Source: Micromonospora luteifusca (lineage in GTDB: Bacteria; Actinomycetota; Actinomycetes; Mycobacteriales; Micromonosporaceae). From it: 64,000 nucleotides of DNA. Positions 34,213-43,479 of this stretch are shown here, one piece after another. Position 1 is the stretch's first letter, and each line of letters begins with the position of its first letter. The notes under the pieces are model-generated. The model saw only the letters and a program-made list of their open reading frames with translations. It did no database searches and had not been told where the DNA came from. A program made the translations under genes and the position numbers. The stretch covers positions 4,826,001-4,890,000 of the forward strand of contig NZ_JAFBBP010000001.1 of assembly GCF_016907275.1 (NCBI RefSeq). Reading direction: 5' to 3'.

Positions 34213-37200
34213 ATGAAGTTGGTGTGGAGGCGTGCACGCGAGGCGCGCGGGCTGCTGGTGGCTGCGGTGATCGCGGCTCTGGTCGCCGTCGCGTTGGTCA
34301 CCGGGCTGTCCGACTACAACCGCCGGGCGGTGGACGCCGGGCAGCGGGCGCTGGTCGCCGCCTCGCCAGCGGAGGAACGCGGTCTCCTGGTCGGTGGTTC
34401 GAGCGGCAGCGACGCGGCCGAGTTCGCCAACCGCGACAAGGCGGTCCGCGCCGAGTTCGCCAACGGGCTCGCCGGGGTCCCGGTCAGCGTCGCTGTCGCC
34501 CGGTACGGCACCGGACGGGAGCTGACCGGTTCCCTCGGATCCGTGCCCCGTACCGGCGACGAGCCCATCTTCGCCAACCTGGCCACCCTCGACGACCTCG
34601 CCGCGCACGCGGAGTTGACCAGCGGAGCGTGGCCCCGCCCGGGGGCGAACCCGATGCAGGTGAGCCTCCCGGAGCGGGCCGCGGTTGCGCTGGGCCTGAG
34701 CGTCGGCGAACGCATCCCGGTGCGCGACCGGGCCACCGAGCGGCGCGGCGAGTTCGTGCTCGCCGGCACCTGGCGGCCCCGCGACCCGACCGACGCGTAC
34801 TGGCTGCTCGCCCCCGGGGTGGGCGCGGGCAGCGCCCCCTCCGGCACCTCCTACGGGCCGTTCGCACTCGACCGGGCCGACTTCGAGGCGATCTTCCCGG
34901 GCGCGGTGTCGGTGTCCTGGCTTGCCGAACCGGATCTCGGTGACGTCGACACCGCCGACCTGCCCGCCGTACGGAAGGCCCTCACCGCGGCCGGCACGGC
35001 GGTGCCGGAGGCCGCCCAACTGGGCTCGTCCGCACAGACCGCGACCAAGATGGCGGGGCTGCTGGACCGGATCGCCCGCGCCGACCTGGTGGGCCGCTCC
35101 TCGCTGGCCACCCCGCTGCTGCTCATCCTGGTGCTCGGCGGGTACGCGTTGGTGCTGGTCGCCGCCCTGCTGCACGAGGACCGCCGCCCGCAGACCGCGC
35201 TGCTGCGCGCCCGGGGCGCGGCCCGCCGGCAGTTGGCCGGTCTCGCCGCCCGCGAGGCCACCCTGGTGGTCGCCCCGGCCGCCGTGCTCGGGCCACTGAT
35301 CGCCGTGGAAGCGCTGCGGTTCGTCCGGCCCGGCGGGTCGGCGGAACTCTCCGCCGCGGGCGGCAACACCGCCCTGGTCTGGGCGGCCGCCGTGGCAACC
35401 GCGGTGGGCTGCCTGGTGGCCATGGTCGCGCCGACGCTGCGCCGTACCGGAACGTACGTGGCCGACATGGCCGCCCGATCCCGCCCGACCCGGGCGGCGA
35501 GCGTCCAGCGGGCCAGCGTCGACCTGGTGCTGGTGGCGCTCGCCGTGCTCGCCTGGGTGCAACTGCGCCGGTACGCCTCACCGCTGGCCGGCTCGAACGG
35601 CCGGCTCGGGCTCGACCCGCTGCTGGTCGCCGCCCCGACGCTCGGCGTGCTGGCCGGCGCCGTGCTGGCGCTGCGGGTGCTCCCGCCGCTGACCCGGTTC
35701 GCCGAGCGGTTCGTCGACCGACGTCCCTGGACCGCCACCATGTTCGGCATGTGGCAGGCCGGACGGCGCCCGCACGCCGGTCCGGTACTGCTGCTCGCCC
35801 TCGCCGTCGGTGGCAGCACCCTGGCCTGGTCCCTGATCAGCACGGGGGAGCGATCGCAGGTCGAGCAGGCCGGCCACACAGTCGGCGCCGACCTGCGGGT
35901 CACCGAGCGCGGCGGTTCCGCTCCGCCGACCCGGGCCGCTCAACTCGCCGCGCTGCCGGGCGTGGAACGTGCGCTCCCGGCGTGGCGCGACGAGGTGCGG
36001 GTCGGCCGCGAGGACCTGCCGGTAACCGTCGTCGGCGTCGACCCGGCCAGCGCCCCTGGCGTCGTCCGTCTCGCCGACCGCCTCACCGACGAGCCGGCGT
36101 CGGAGCAGTACAAGCGGATGATCGATGCGCGCGGGGTGCCTGCGGGTATCGAACTACCCGCCGACGCGCGCGCGATCACCGGCACGGTCCGTACCCCGGT
36201 GAGCAACGCCTTCCGGTCATTCCGGGTCGCGGTGGCGCTGCTGGTCACCAGCTCCGACGGGCTTGCCCTGCGGCTGCCGGCGGCCGACGCCGACAGTGAC
36301 GGCCGGGCCACCCAGTTCACCGTGCAACTACCCGACGTGGGCGGGGCGCGGCTACGGCTGGCCGGGTTCGAATCCGACGGCGGGGTGGCGGCCGGCAACG
36401 CCTACCGACTCCAGGTGGACGGGTTGGCGGTGGTCAAGGCCGACGGCGCAACCCAGCCAGCCGAGCTGAGCGGCGACTGGGCGATGACGGCACTCGGCAT
36501 GAAACCCGCGCCGGTGCGGACCACCGGTACCGGGTTCGCCGCAGTCCGCGCCGTGGAGGTGATTCCCGGCGGCCAGTTCGCGTACCAACCGCCCACCCGG
36601 TTCGCCGTCGTGCCCGCCGGACCGAGCGCGGCCGTCCCGGTGCTGATGACCTCCGCGGTACGCGAAGCGATGAGCCTGCGCATCGGCGACTCCGTCGACC
36701 TGACGCTCTCCGGGGTGTCACTGAAGGTCCAACTGATCGGTGAGCTGGCCTCGGTGCCGACCACCACCGGCGAGGGGGTGCTGCTCGACCTGCCCGCCGG
36801 GGTCGACGCGGTGATCCGGGACGGCGGCACGGTGCGGTCCATTCCGGAGTGGTGGGTCGGCACCGACGACGCGTCGGCCGCCGCCCAGGCCGCCATCGAA
36901 CTGCCCGGCGTGACCGTGCTCGACCGGGAGAAGGTGATCGAGTCGGCCGCCGAGGACCCGTACTGGCGTGGGTCGCGTACCGGGATGCTCGCCGCCGCCC
37001 TCGGCGCGGTGCTGCTCGCCATCGTCGGCCTGATGGTGGACGTGTGGGCCACCGCCCGGCGCCGGCTCGGCGAGTTCGCGGTTCTGCACACCCTCGGCGC
37101 CACGCCCCGGCTGCTGGCCCGGGCGCTGCTGGCCGAACAGACCTTCCTCGCCGGCATCGGGGTAGGCGTCGGTCTGCTGCTCGGTGCCGCGGTCGGGGCC

Positions 37201-37398
37201 ACCATGGCCCCACTGGTCATCCTCACCCCGGCCGCCGGCCGGCCGATTCCCCCGGCGGCGTTCGCGCTTCCCTGGGTGCCGATCGGTCTGACCGCGGTCG
37301 GTCTGCTGCTGGCGGCGCTCGCCTTCAGCGCGTTCATCGCCGCCGGCATCCGTCAGCGGGTGGCGGCGGTGCAGTTGCGAATCGGGGGAGAACGATGA
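34213..37398 (+). CDS. FtsX-family ABC permease 1
   Basis: This 1061-residue protein has an N-terminal transmembrane helix (14-32), a large extracytoplasmic domain (about 40-290), then an FtsX permease block with helices near 300-330, 340-375 and 385-410, a further helix pair, a second external domain (about 540-900), and a C-terminal FtsX block (from about 920). It is the usual two-domain MacB/LolC-type layout. ATG 34213 has GGGGAGG 7 nt upstream. It overlaps permease 2 by ATGA. Together with two ATPases it probably moves lipids, lipoproteins or peptides across the envelope; substrate unknown. Confidence 0.93.
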   Translation: MKLVWRRAREARGLLVAAVIAALVAVALVTGLSDYNRRAVDAGQRALVAASPAEERGLLVGGSSGSDAAEFANRDKAVRAEFANGLAGVPVSVAVARYGTGRELTGSLGSVPRTGDEPIFANLATLDDLAAHAELTSGAWPRPGANPMQVSLPERAAVALGLSVGERIPVRDRATERRGEFVLAGTWRPRDPTDAYWLLAPGVGAGSAPSGTSYGPFALDRADFEAIFPGAVSVSWLAEPDLGDVDTADLPAVRKALTAAGTAVPEAAQLGSSAQTATKMAGLLDRIARADLVGRSSLATPLLLILVLGGYALVLVAALLHEDRRPQTALLRARGAARRQLAGLAAREATLVVAPAAVLGPLIAVEALRFVRPGGSAELSAAGGNTALVWAAAVATAVGCLVAMVAPTLRRTGTYVADMAARSRPTRAASVQRASVDLVLVALAVLAWVQLRRYASPLAGSNGRLGLDPLLVAAPTLGVLAGAVLALRVLPPLTRFAERFVDRRPWTATMFGMWQAGRRPHAGPVLLLALAVGGSTLAWSLISTGERSQVEQAGHTVGADLRVTERGGSAPPTRAAQLAALPGVERALPAWRDEVRVGREDLPVTVVGVDPASAPGVVRLADRLTDEPASEQYKRMIDARGVPAGIELPADARAITGTVRTPVSNAFRSFRVAVALLVTSSDGLALRLPAADADSDGRATQFTVQLPDVGGARLRLAGFESDGGVAAGNAYRLQVDGLAVVKADGATQPAELSGDWAMTALGMKPAPVRTTGTGFAAVRAVEVIPGGQFAYQPPTRFAVVPAGPSAAVPVLMTSAVREAMSLRIGDSVDLTLSGVSLKVQLIGELASVPTTTGEGVLLDLPAGVDAVIRDGGTVRSIPEWWVGTDDASAAAQAAIELPGVTVLDREKVIESAAEDPYWRGSRTGMLAAALGAVLLAIVGLMVDVWATARRRLGEFAVLHTLGATPRLLARALLAEQTFLAGIGVGVGLLLGAAVGATMAPLVILTPAAGRPIPPAAFALPWVPIGLTAVGLLLAALAFSAFIAAGIRQRVAAVQLRIGGER

Positions 37399-40103
37399 GC
37401 GTCGGCGCGGCTGTCCGGCGGGTCCGGGCGTACGGAGGGCAGTTCCTGCTCCTGGCGGTGTTGACGCTGGTGGTCACGCTCCTGATCAGCGGCGTACCCC
37501 GGCTGGTCAACCGGCTCGCTGAACAGGGGCTGCGGGCGCAACTGAACAGCGAGCCGGCAGCCCGTCGGGACATCTCCTACACCAGCGGCGTGGTGAGCGC
37601 CCTCGCCACGCAAAGCGCGACGAACAACGCCCGTCAGCGGTTCGACGCCCTGGCCGCGGGGATGCCGCCGCAGGTGCGTTTGGCGGTGAACGAGCGGTGG
37701 TACAACGTGGACGCCGAAGCGGCCCGGGTGGTCGGGCCGGACCTCGCGGCCCGCAACCTGCTGGTCGACCTGGGCCTCCGGGCCGTGCCCGACATCAAGG
37801 AGGCCGCCACCCTCGTGGAGGGGGCGTGGCCGAGCGAGACGTACGTTCCCGACCGGCCGATCGAGGTGGTGCTGGACGTCGACGTGGCCGGCAAGCTCAA
37901 CCTGCGCACCGGCAGCCAACTGCGCATCGGCAGGGCCGAAGGCAAGAACAGCCTTGTCGACGATTCCCCGCTGACCGTGGTCGGGCTGTTCCGCCCCGTC
38001 GACCGTACGGGCGGCAGCTGGGACGGGTTGCCATCGATGCTGCGGATCACCGACCCGATCGGGGACGGTGAGCCGTTCATCGTCACGGGTGCGGTCGCCC
38101 CGTCGACCCTCGACAAGCGGGCTGCGGCGGGTTGGTCGATCCGGTACAACTGGCGGTATCGACTGGGCGTCGACAGCATCGATGCGCGGAAGCTGGACCA
38201 GCTGATCGACGGTCTGCAGGAATCGCAGCGCAGCAAGCCGGCCGACCTCTCGTTGGCCCAGGGCATTGATATTCCGTTGCGGGCGTTCGCCGCGCAGGTG
38301 AACGCCGCCCGGACCCTGCTGGCGGTGATCGCGGCCGGCGTACTGGCAACCCTGGCCGGGCTGATCCTGCTCGCCGCGACCCTCGCCACCCGGCGGCGCC
38401 GATCGGAGTTCGTGCTGATCCGTGCACGAGGTGGCGGGGCCACGGCCGGCGCCCGCCGCAGCCTCGCCGAGTCACTACTCGTGGTGCCGGTCGCCGCCGT
38501 GCTCGGTTGGTGGCTGGGCACCCTGCTCCCCGGCGCCCCGGACCCCATCACGCCGTACGCGATCGGCGCGACCGTCCTGGTCACCCTTGCGTTGCCGCTG
38601 GCCACACTGGCCGTGCCGACCGGCGGGGCGTCCCGCCGTGACCTGGTGCGGATGCGCCCGTCGACCCGCCGGCTCACCGGCGAGCTCTTCGTGCTGGGGC
38701 TCGCAGTGCTCGCCGCAGTGCTGCTGCGTCGACGCGGCCTCACCCTCGGTGAGGTGGACCCACTGCTGGTGTCGGTGCCGGTGCTGCTCGCGATCGCCGC
38801 GGCGGTGCTCGCGCTGCGGGCGTACCCCTGGCCGTTGCTGCTGGTCAGTCGGCTGGCCGCGCGGACCCGGGGCAGCGTCACCTTCCTCGGGACGGCGCGG
38901 GCCGGTCGATCGGCTGTCGCCGCCCCGCTGGTCGTCGTGGTGCTGGCGATCGGCACTGCGGCGTTCTGTGCGGTCGTCGCCGCAGGCGTCGACGCGAGCC
39001 GGGACCGGGCCGCCGAGCAGATCGTGCCCGCCGACGCGGTGATCCGCGGGGAGCGCTTCGCCCCCGACACGGTCGACGAGTTGGGCCGCCTGCCGGGGAT
39101 CCGGGCCGTGACGCGACTGCTGTACGCGTCTGACGAGCAGTTGGCATCCGACGAGCTCGGAACCAGCCCTCGGCTCGGGGGGACGGCTGTGCTGCTGGTC
39201 GACGGATCGGGACTGGCCACGGTGGCCCGGGAATCCGAGGTGGACCTGGCGCTTCCGGAGCCGTTGCGCACCGCCCGGCCCGAACCGGGGCCGCTGCCGG
39301 CGATCGTCTCGCCGGCGGTCGCCGCCGATCTGACCAAGGCCGGGCTGGACCGTTCCGCCTTCATCTCGGTGCAGGGCCAGCGGTACGAGTTCCGGGTGGC
39401 CGGCAGCGAGGAGAGTTTCCCACTGCTGTCGGCGAACACCAGCCGGTTCGTGATCCTGCCCTGGCAGGCGCTGCCGGCGCGAAACACCACACCGGTGGCG
39501 ACCAGCCTGCTGGTCGCCGGGGATCGACTGGACGCGGAAGCGCTACGCCGCGCCGGCGACCAGGGGCAGCTGCGTTACCAGCAGGAAGGGGCGGTCACCG
39601 GGCGGGAACGGCCGATCGGGGTCGTCGTCGACACCCGGGCCGACGTCCGGCGCGATCTCGGTAACGGCGGTGCGAACGGCGTACTGGCCTTCGGGTTCGT
39701 GGCCGGCGCCGCCGGTGGTTCCGTGCTCGGGCTGCTGGCCATCGCGTTCACCGTGCTGGCCGGCGCGCGAGCCCGCGGCCAGGTGCTGTCCCGGCTGCGT
39801 ACCCTCGGTTTGTCCCGCCGGCAGTGGCGCGGGCTGCTGCTGGTCGAGCTTGCCCCGCTGGTCGGGGTGTCGGTGCTGACCGGCGCGCTCGTCGGTGCGG
39901 TGCTGCCCCTGCTGCTCAACCCGGTGCTCGGCCTGTCCGCCTTCACCAGTGGTATGCCGGTCCGAGTGGCCTTCGAGCCCGGCCTGGTGGCCGCGGTGCT
40001 CGCGCTCGGGGTGGTCGCCCTCGGCTTCGCGGTCGCCGTCGAGGCCCTGAACAACCGCCGGTTGCGCCTCGGTGAGGTGCTTCGGCTCGGAGAGGAGAGC
40101 TGA
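37395..40103 (+). CDS. FtsX-family ABC permease 2
   Basis: This 902-residue protein has an N-terminal transmembrane helix (about 18-35), a long extracytoplasmic domain (40-290), an FtsX block (about 300-420), further helices (430-500), a second external domain and a final FtsX block (about 760-890). ATG 37395 overlaps the preceding stop by ATGA. It is a paralogous partner of permease 1. The following ATPase start is 1 nt after its stop, so the four genes form one operon. Confidence 0.93.
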   Translation: MSVGAAVRRVRAYGGQFLLLAVLTLVVTLLISGVPRLVNRLAEQGLRAQLNSEPAARRDISYTSGVVSALATQSATNNARQRFDALAAGMPPQVRLAVNERWYNVDAEAARVVGPDLAARNLLVDLGLRAVPDIKEAATLVEGAWPSETYVPDRPIEVVLDVDVAGKLNLRTGSQLRIGRAEGKNSLVDDSPLTVVGLFRPVDRTGGSWDGLPSMLRITDPIGDGEPFIVTGAVAPSTLDKRAAAGWSIRYNWRYRLGVDSIDARKLDQLIDGLQESQRSKPADLSLAQGIDIPLRAFAAQVNAARTLLAVIAAGVLATLAGLILLAATLATRRRRSEFVLIRARGGGATAGARRSLAESLLVVPVAAVLGWWLGTLLPGAPDPITPYAIGATVLVTLALPLATLAVPTGGASRRDLVRMRPSTRRLTGELFVLGLAVLAAVLLRRRGLTLGEVDPLLVSVPVLLAIAAAVLALRAYPWPLLLVSRLAARTRGSVTFLGTARAGRSAVAAPLVVVVLAIGTAAFCAVVAAGVDASRDRAAEQIVPADAVIRGERFAPDTVDELGRLPGIRAVTRLLYASDEQLASDELGTSPRLGGTAVLLVDGSGLATVARESEVDLALPEPLRTARPEPGPLPAIVSPAVAADLTKAGLDRSAFISVQGQRYEFRVAGSEESFPLLSANTSRFVILPWQALPARNTTPVATSLLVAGDRLDAEALRRAGDQGQLRYQQEGAVTGRERPIGVVVDTRADVRRDLGNGGANGVLAFGFVAGAAGGSVLGLLAIAFTVLAGARARGQVLSRLRTLGLSRRQWRGLLLVELAPLVGVSVLTGALVGAVLPLLLNPVLGLSAFTSGMPVRVAFEPGLVAAVLALGVVALGFAVAVEALNNRRLRLGEVLRLGEES

Positions 40104-40104
40104 G

Positions 40105-41100
40105 ATGACCGCTACCGCCCAGACTTCACTGGTGCCCGACCTGGCTGCCCTGCAGCAGCGGGCAGCGCTTCGCGCCGCCGAGCGGGCCGGCGGGCAGGAC
40201 CGGCTGCGCGGGCACATCGTCTGCGACGGTCTGGTGCGCATCTTCAAGACCGAGGGGGTGGAGGTGGTCGCCCTGCAGGGGCTCGACCTGGTCATCGACC
40301 GGGGTGAGCTGGTGGCGATCGTCGGCGCGTCCGGTTCGGGAAAGTCGACCCTGCTCAACATCCTCTCCGGCCTGGACACGCCGACCGCCGGTATCGCCCG
40401 GGTGGCCGACTACGACCTGCTCTCGCTGTCCACGAAGCGGCGGTTGAGCTACCGGCGGGAGCTGGTCGGCTTCGTCTGGCAGCAGACCGGCCGCAACCTG
40501 CTGCCGTACCTCACCGCGTTGGAGAACGTCGAGCTGCCGATGCAGCTGACCGGCAAGCTCGGTGGCAAGGCCCGCCGGCAGCGGGCTCGGGAGCTGCTCG
40601 ACATGGTCGGTGTGGGTTACTGCGCGGATCGGCGGCCGGGGCAGCTCAGCGGTGGCGAACAGCAGCGGTGCGCGGTGGCCGTGGCGGTGGCCAACGACCC
40701 GGAGGTGCTCTTCGCCGACGAGCCGACCGGTGAACTCGACGAGGCGACCGGCGCCGAGGTTTTCGCCGCGCTGCGCACCATCAACGCCGAGCTGGGCGTG
40801 ACCATCGTGGTCGTCACCCACGACCAGGCCGTTGCCACGCAGGTTCGCCGGACCGTCGCGATCCGCGACGGTCGGACCGCCTCCGAGGTACGCCGAACCG
40901 CTCGGATCGGCGAGGACGGCAACACCGAGTTGGTCAGCGAGGAATACGCGGTGCTGGATCGAAACGGCCGGATGCAGCTGCCGGCCGCGTTCGTCGACGC
41001 GCTCTCGCTGAAGGAGCGGGTCCGGCTCGATCTGGAACCGGACCATGTGCAGGTGCGGTCGGGTGACCGGGCTTCGGACGAGCGGGGGGCAGGGGCATGA
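40105..41100 (+). CDS. ABC transporter ATPase 1 with AbrB-like C-terminal tail
   Basis: This 331-residue LolD/MacB-type ATPase has Walker A GASGSGKST (74-82), a Q-loop near V-W-Q-Q-T, the signature L-S-G-G-E-Q-Q-R, Walker B V-L-F-A-D-E-P-T-G-E, and a H-loop V-V-T-H-D. The last about 45 residues (L-D-R-N-G-R-M-Q-L-P-A-A-F-V-D-A-L-S-L) resemble a SpoVT/AbrB-like domain, unusual for ABC ATPases. It may stabilise or regulate the protein. ATG 40105 follows the permease stop immediately. Confidence 0.92.
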   Translation: MTATAQTSLVPDLAALQQRAALRAAERAGGQDRLRGHIVCDGLVRIFKTEGVEVVALQGLDLVIDRGELVAIVGASGSGKSTLLNILSGLDTPTAGIARVADYDLLSLSTKRRLSYRRELVGFVWQQTGRNLLPYLTALENVELPMQLTGKLGGKARRQRARELLDMVGVGYCADRRPGQLSGGEQQRCAVAVAVANDPEVLFADEPTGELDEATGAEVFAALRTINAELGVTIVVVTHDQAVATQVRRTVAIRDGRTASEVRRTARIGEDGNTELVSEEYAVLDRNGRMQLPAAFVDALSLKERVRLDLEPDHVQVRSGDRASDERGAGA

Positions 41101-41837
41101 GCCGTCGGGACATGGTGGTGACCGGCGCGGCCGGGTTCGGTGGTGGGCCTGCGGCGCACCCTGCCGAGGTGGTCCGGGTCAGTGGTGTGAGCCGTACCTT
41201 CGGCCGGGGCGAGCACGCCGTGCACGCGGTGCGGGATGTCTCGTTCAGCGCCAACCGCGGCGAGCTGGTCGCCATCCGGGGCCGGTCCGGCGCCGGAAAG
41301 ACAACGCTGCTGAACCTGGTCGGCGGGTTGGACCGGCCGGACAGCGGCCAGGTGGTGGTGGCCGGGCACGAGGTGACCTCGGCCGGTGAGGCGGAGCTGC
41401 TGCGGCTGCGCCGGGGCACCGTCGGGTTCGTGTTCCAGACCTTCGGGCTGGTGCCGATCCTCTCCGCCGCCGAGAACGTGGGCGTGCCGTTGCGGCTGGC
41501 GCAGGTGCCGGCCGCTGAGCGGGAGCAGCGGGTCGCGGTGCTGCTGGAGCTGGTCGGCCTGGGCGGGCACGCGGCCCAGCGCCCGTACGAGCTTTCCGGT
41601 GGTCAGCAGCAGCGGGTCGCGGTGGCCCGAGCACTGGCCAACGAGCCGGACCTGCTCATCGCCGACGAGCCGACCGGCCAGCTCGACTCGGAGACCGGTC
41701 GGTCCATCATGGACCTGCTGCGCGCGGTGGTGCACGCCCGCGGCATGACCGCGCTGGTGGCCACGCACGACCCGGCCCTGATCGACCTCGCCGACCGGGT
41801 ACTCGTCCTGCGCGACGGCCGCCTGGTCGAGGCGTGA
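41097..41837 (+). CDS. ABC transporter ATPase 2
   Basis: This 246-residue LolD/MacB-type ATPase has Walker A GRSGAGKTT near residue 64, signature L-S-G-G-Q-Q-Q-R, Walker B L-L-I-A-D-E-P-T-G-Q, and the H-loop V-A-T-H-D. It overlaps the preceding ATPase by ATGA and is the last gene of the operon. Two ATPases and two permeases suggest either one heteromeric complex or two complexes sharing a promoter. Confidence 0.95.
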   Translation: MSRRDMVVTGAAGFGGGPAAHPAEVVRVSGVSRTFGRGEHAVHAVRDVSFSANRGELVAIRGRSGAGKTTLLNLVGGLDRPDSGQVVVAGHEVTSAGEAELLRLRRGTVGFVFQTFGLVPILSAAENVGVPLRLAQVPAAEREQRVAVLLELVGLGGHAAQRPYELSGGQQQRVAVARALANEPDLLIADEPTGQLDSETGRSIMDLLRAVVHARGMTALVATHDPALIDLADRVLVLRDGRLVEA

Positions 41838-41861
41838 CCCGACTGCGGCTCGCGCGGCGGG

Positions 41862-41915
41862 TCGCGGCTCGGGGACGCGGGGCGCGGCTCGCGGCTCGGG
41901 GGCGTGGGGCGTGGA
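41862..41915. repeat. 27-bp tandem repeat after the ABC operon
   Basis: Two near-identical 27-bp units, 41862-41888 and 41889-41915, share TCGCGGCTCGGGG and GGGGCG. They lie 24 bp after the last ATPase stop. Confidence 0.7.
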
Positions 41916-42220
41916 CTCGGCATGGGTCTTAGTCCCACCGTGGCTGCCCGCCGGACTCGCGGACCGGTTACCGATACGAGCCACGGGTCATCTGCTCGGG
42001 CCGGCTCTGCCTGGTCGCCTCCCCGCCCGAGCTGCGCGCCGATTCGATCAAGGTCGAGTGCAATCGCCGTTTCGCCGCAGCGGTGCAAGGAATGCGATGG
42101 CACCGGGCTACGGACTTCACGGCGCCATCGCGCTGACTCGGGTTCGGCTATCATGTCGAACTTCAGCGCCCAAGATCGATGGGGCCTCAGGGAAACACCT
42201 CACGGGGAGCTCCGCTAAAC
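41916..42220. other. Intergenic region with a possible promoter
   Basis: No gene is supported. The stretch contains TATCAT (42149-42154), a possible -10, flanked by GTTCG (42142-42146) and CGAAC (42157-42161) as inverted arms. No matching -35 is clear. It is the likely promoter of the acyltransferase gene. Confidence 0.4.
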
Positions 42221-43432
42221 GTGCTCGACGCCATCAGTCCCACCAGTTCAGTGGCCCCCGCGGCGCCGCCCCCGGCGAAGCGCCCCCGCCTCGCCGTCCT
42301 CGATGGCTTGCGCCTGGTCGCCGCCGTCTCGGTGGTGTTTTGCCACTACACGGCGTCCAATGACGCCTGGGACCAGAACGCCAAGCAGCTGTTTCCCTTC
42401 CTGCACCAGTTCTCCCAGTACGGGTGGCTGGGCGTCGAGGTGTTCTTCCTGATCAGCGGATTCGTCATCTGCATGTCCGCCTGGAACAAGTCGCTCGGTG
42501 ACTTCGTGGTGTCCCGGGTCGCCCGGCTCTACCCGGCGTACTGGATCGCCATCGTCCTGGCGGTGACGGTGATCAGCATCTGGCCGTCCGTGCGGTACGT
42601 CCGGTCCTGGACCGACGTCGCGGTGAACCTGACCATGCTGCAGGAGGGCCTCGGCGTCAGGAACGTCGACGGCGTCTACTGGACGCTCTTCATCGAGCTG
42701 AAGTTCTACCTGCTTTTCGCGATCGTGGTCGGCTTCGGCGTCACCTATCGGCGCTGCGTGCTGTTCTGCGGCCTGTGGACGGTCGCTTCGCTCGCGGCCA
42801 CGGTGGCGGGCGGTGACCTGCTCGTCATGTGGGCCGAGCCGCTCTACTCTCCCTACTTCATAGCGGGAATCGCCCTCTACCTGATCTACCGCTTCGGGCC
42901 GACCGCGGTGCCGTTCGGCATTCTCGGGCTCTCGTTCATCCTGGCGGAATTGACCGTGACCCGTCGGGTCGCGCGGTTGACGTTCGACACGACGAACGAG
43001 CACCACCCCATCGCCACGTGGCCGGCGCAGGCCGTCGTCGCCGTGGCGTTCTGCTTCATGACGCTGCTCGCCCTCGGCGCCTTCAACCGCATCCAGTGGC
43101 GCTGGCTGACCACGGCCGGCGCGCTCACCTATCCGCTCTACCTGCTCCACCAAGACATCGGGTTGACGGTGCTGCACGCGCTGCGCGACGACGTGCCGCC
43201 CTATGTCCTGGTGTTCGGCACCCTGCTCGCCATGCTGCTGCTCGCCTGGCTGGTGCACCGGTTGGGGGAGCGGCCGTTGGCCCGGCTGGTGGAGCGCGTC
43301 ATGCGCAACGGTATGGCGGATCTTCGCCGCCACTCCGCCGATCCGCCGCCCCGGCGCGACCGCGTGTCGGTGCCGCCGGTCGCTCTCCCGCAACCGGAGC
43401 CGGTCGGCGCCGGATCCAGCCTGCGGCCCTGA
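42221..43432 (+). CDS. Acyltransferase 3 (OafA/YrhL family)
   Basis: This 403-residue protein has about ten transmembrane helices. The opening L-D-G-L-R-L-V-A-A-V-S-V-V-F-C-H-Y holds the conserved His, and the F-F-L-I-S-G-F-V-I motif and the R-x-x-R-L-Y-P-A-Y segment are typical. The family transfers acetyl or other acyl groups onto surface sugars. GTG 42221 is chosen for the family N-terminus; ATG 42179 would add 14 residues. It ends in a strong hairpin with the PIG-L gene facing it. A role in decorating the Stealth-made polymer is plausible by location. Confidence 0.9.
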   Translation: MLDAISPTSSVAPAAPPPAKRPRLAVLDGLRLVAAVSVVFCHYTASNDAWDQNAKQLFPFLHQFSQYGWLGVEVFFLISGFVICMSAWNKSLGDFVVSRVARLYPAYWIAIVLAVTVISIWPSVRYVRSWTDVAVNLTMLQEGLGVRNVDGVYWTLFIELKFYLLFAIVVGFGVTYRRCVLFCGLWTVASLAATVAGGDLLVMWAEPLYSPYFIAGIALYLIYRFGPTAVPFGILGLSFILAELTVTRRVARLTFDTTNEHHPIATWPAQAVVAVAFCFMTLLALGAFNRIQWRWLTTAGALTYPLYLLHQDIGLTVLHALRDDVPPYVLVFGTLLAMLLLAWLVHRLGERPLARLVERVMRNGMADLRRHSADPPPRRDRVSVPPVALPQPEPVGAGSSLRP

Positions 43433-43435
43433 GCA

Positions 43436-43471
43436 GCCGGCGCCCGGGCCGACAGTGGTCCGGGCGCCGGC
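43436..43471. terminator. Bidirectional terminator between acyltransferase and PIG-L genes
   Basis: GCCGGCGCCCGG and CCGGGCGCCGGC make a perfect 12-bp stem that continues with a G-U pair and two G-C pairs. It lies between two convergent stops. Confidence 0.85.
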
Positions 43472-43479
43472 CGTTCCGG

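Noticed and set aside
36849..40103. Long start for FtsX permease 2
   Set aside because: The extra 182 codons are a shadow of permease 1; the real start is the ATGA overlap at 37395.
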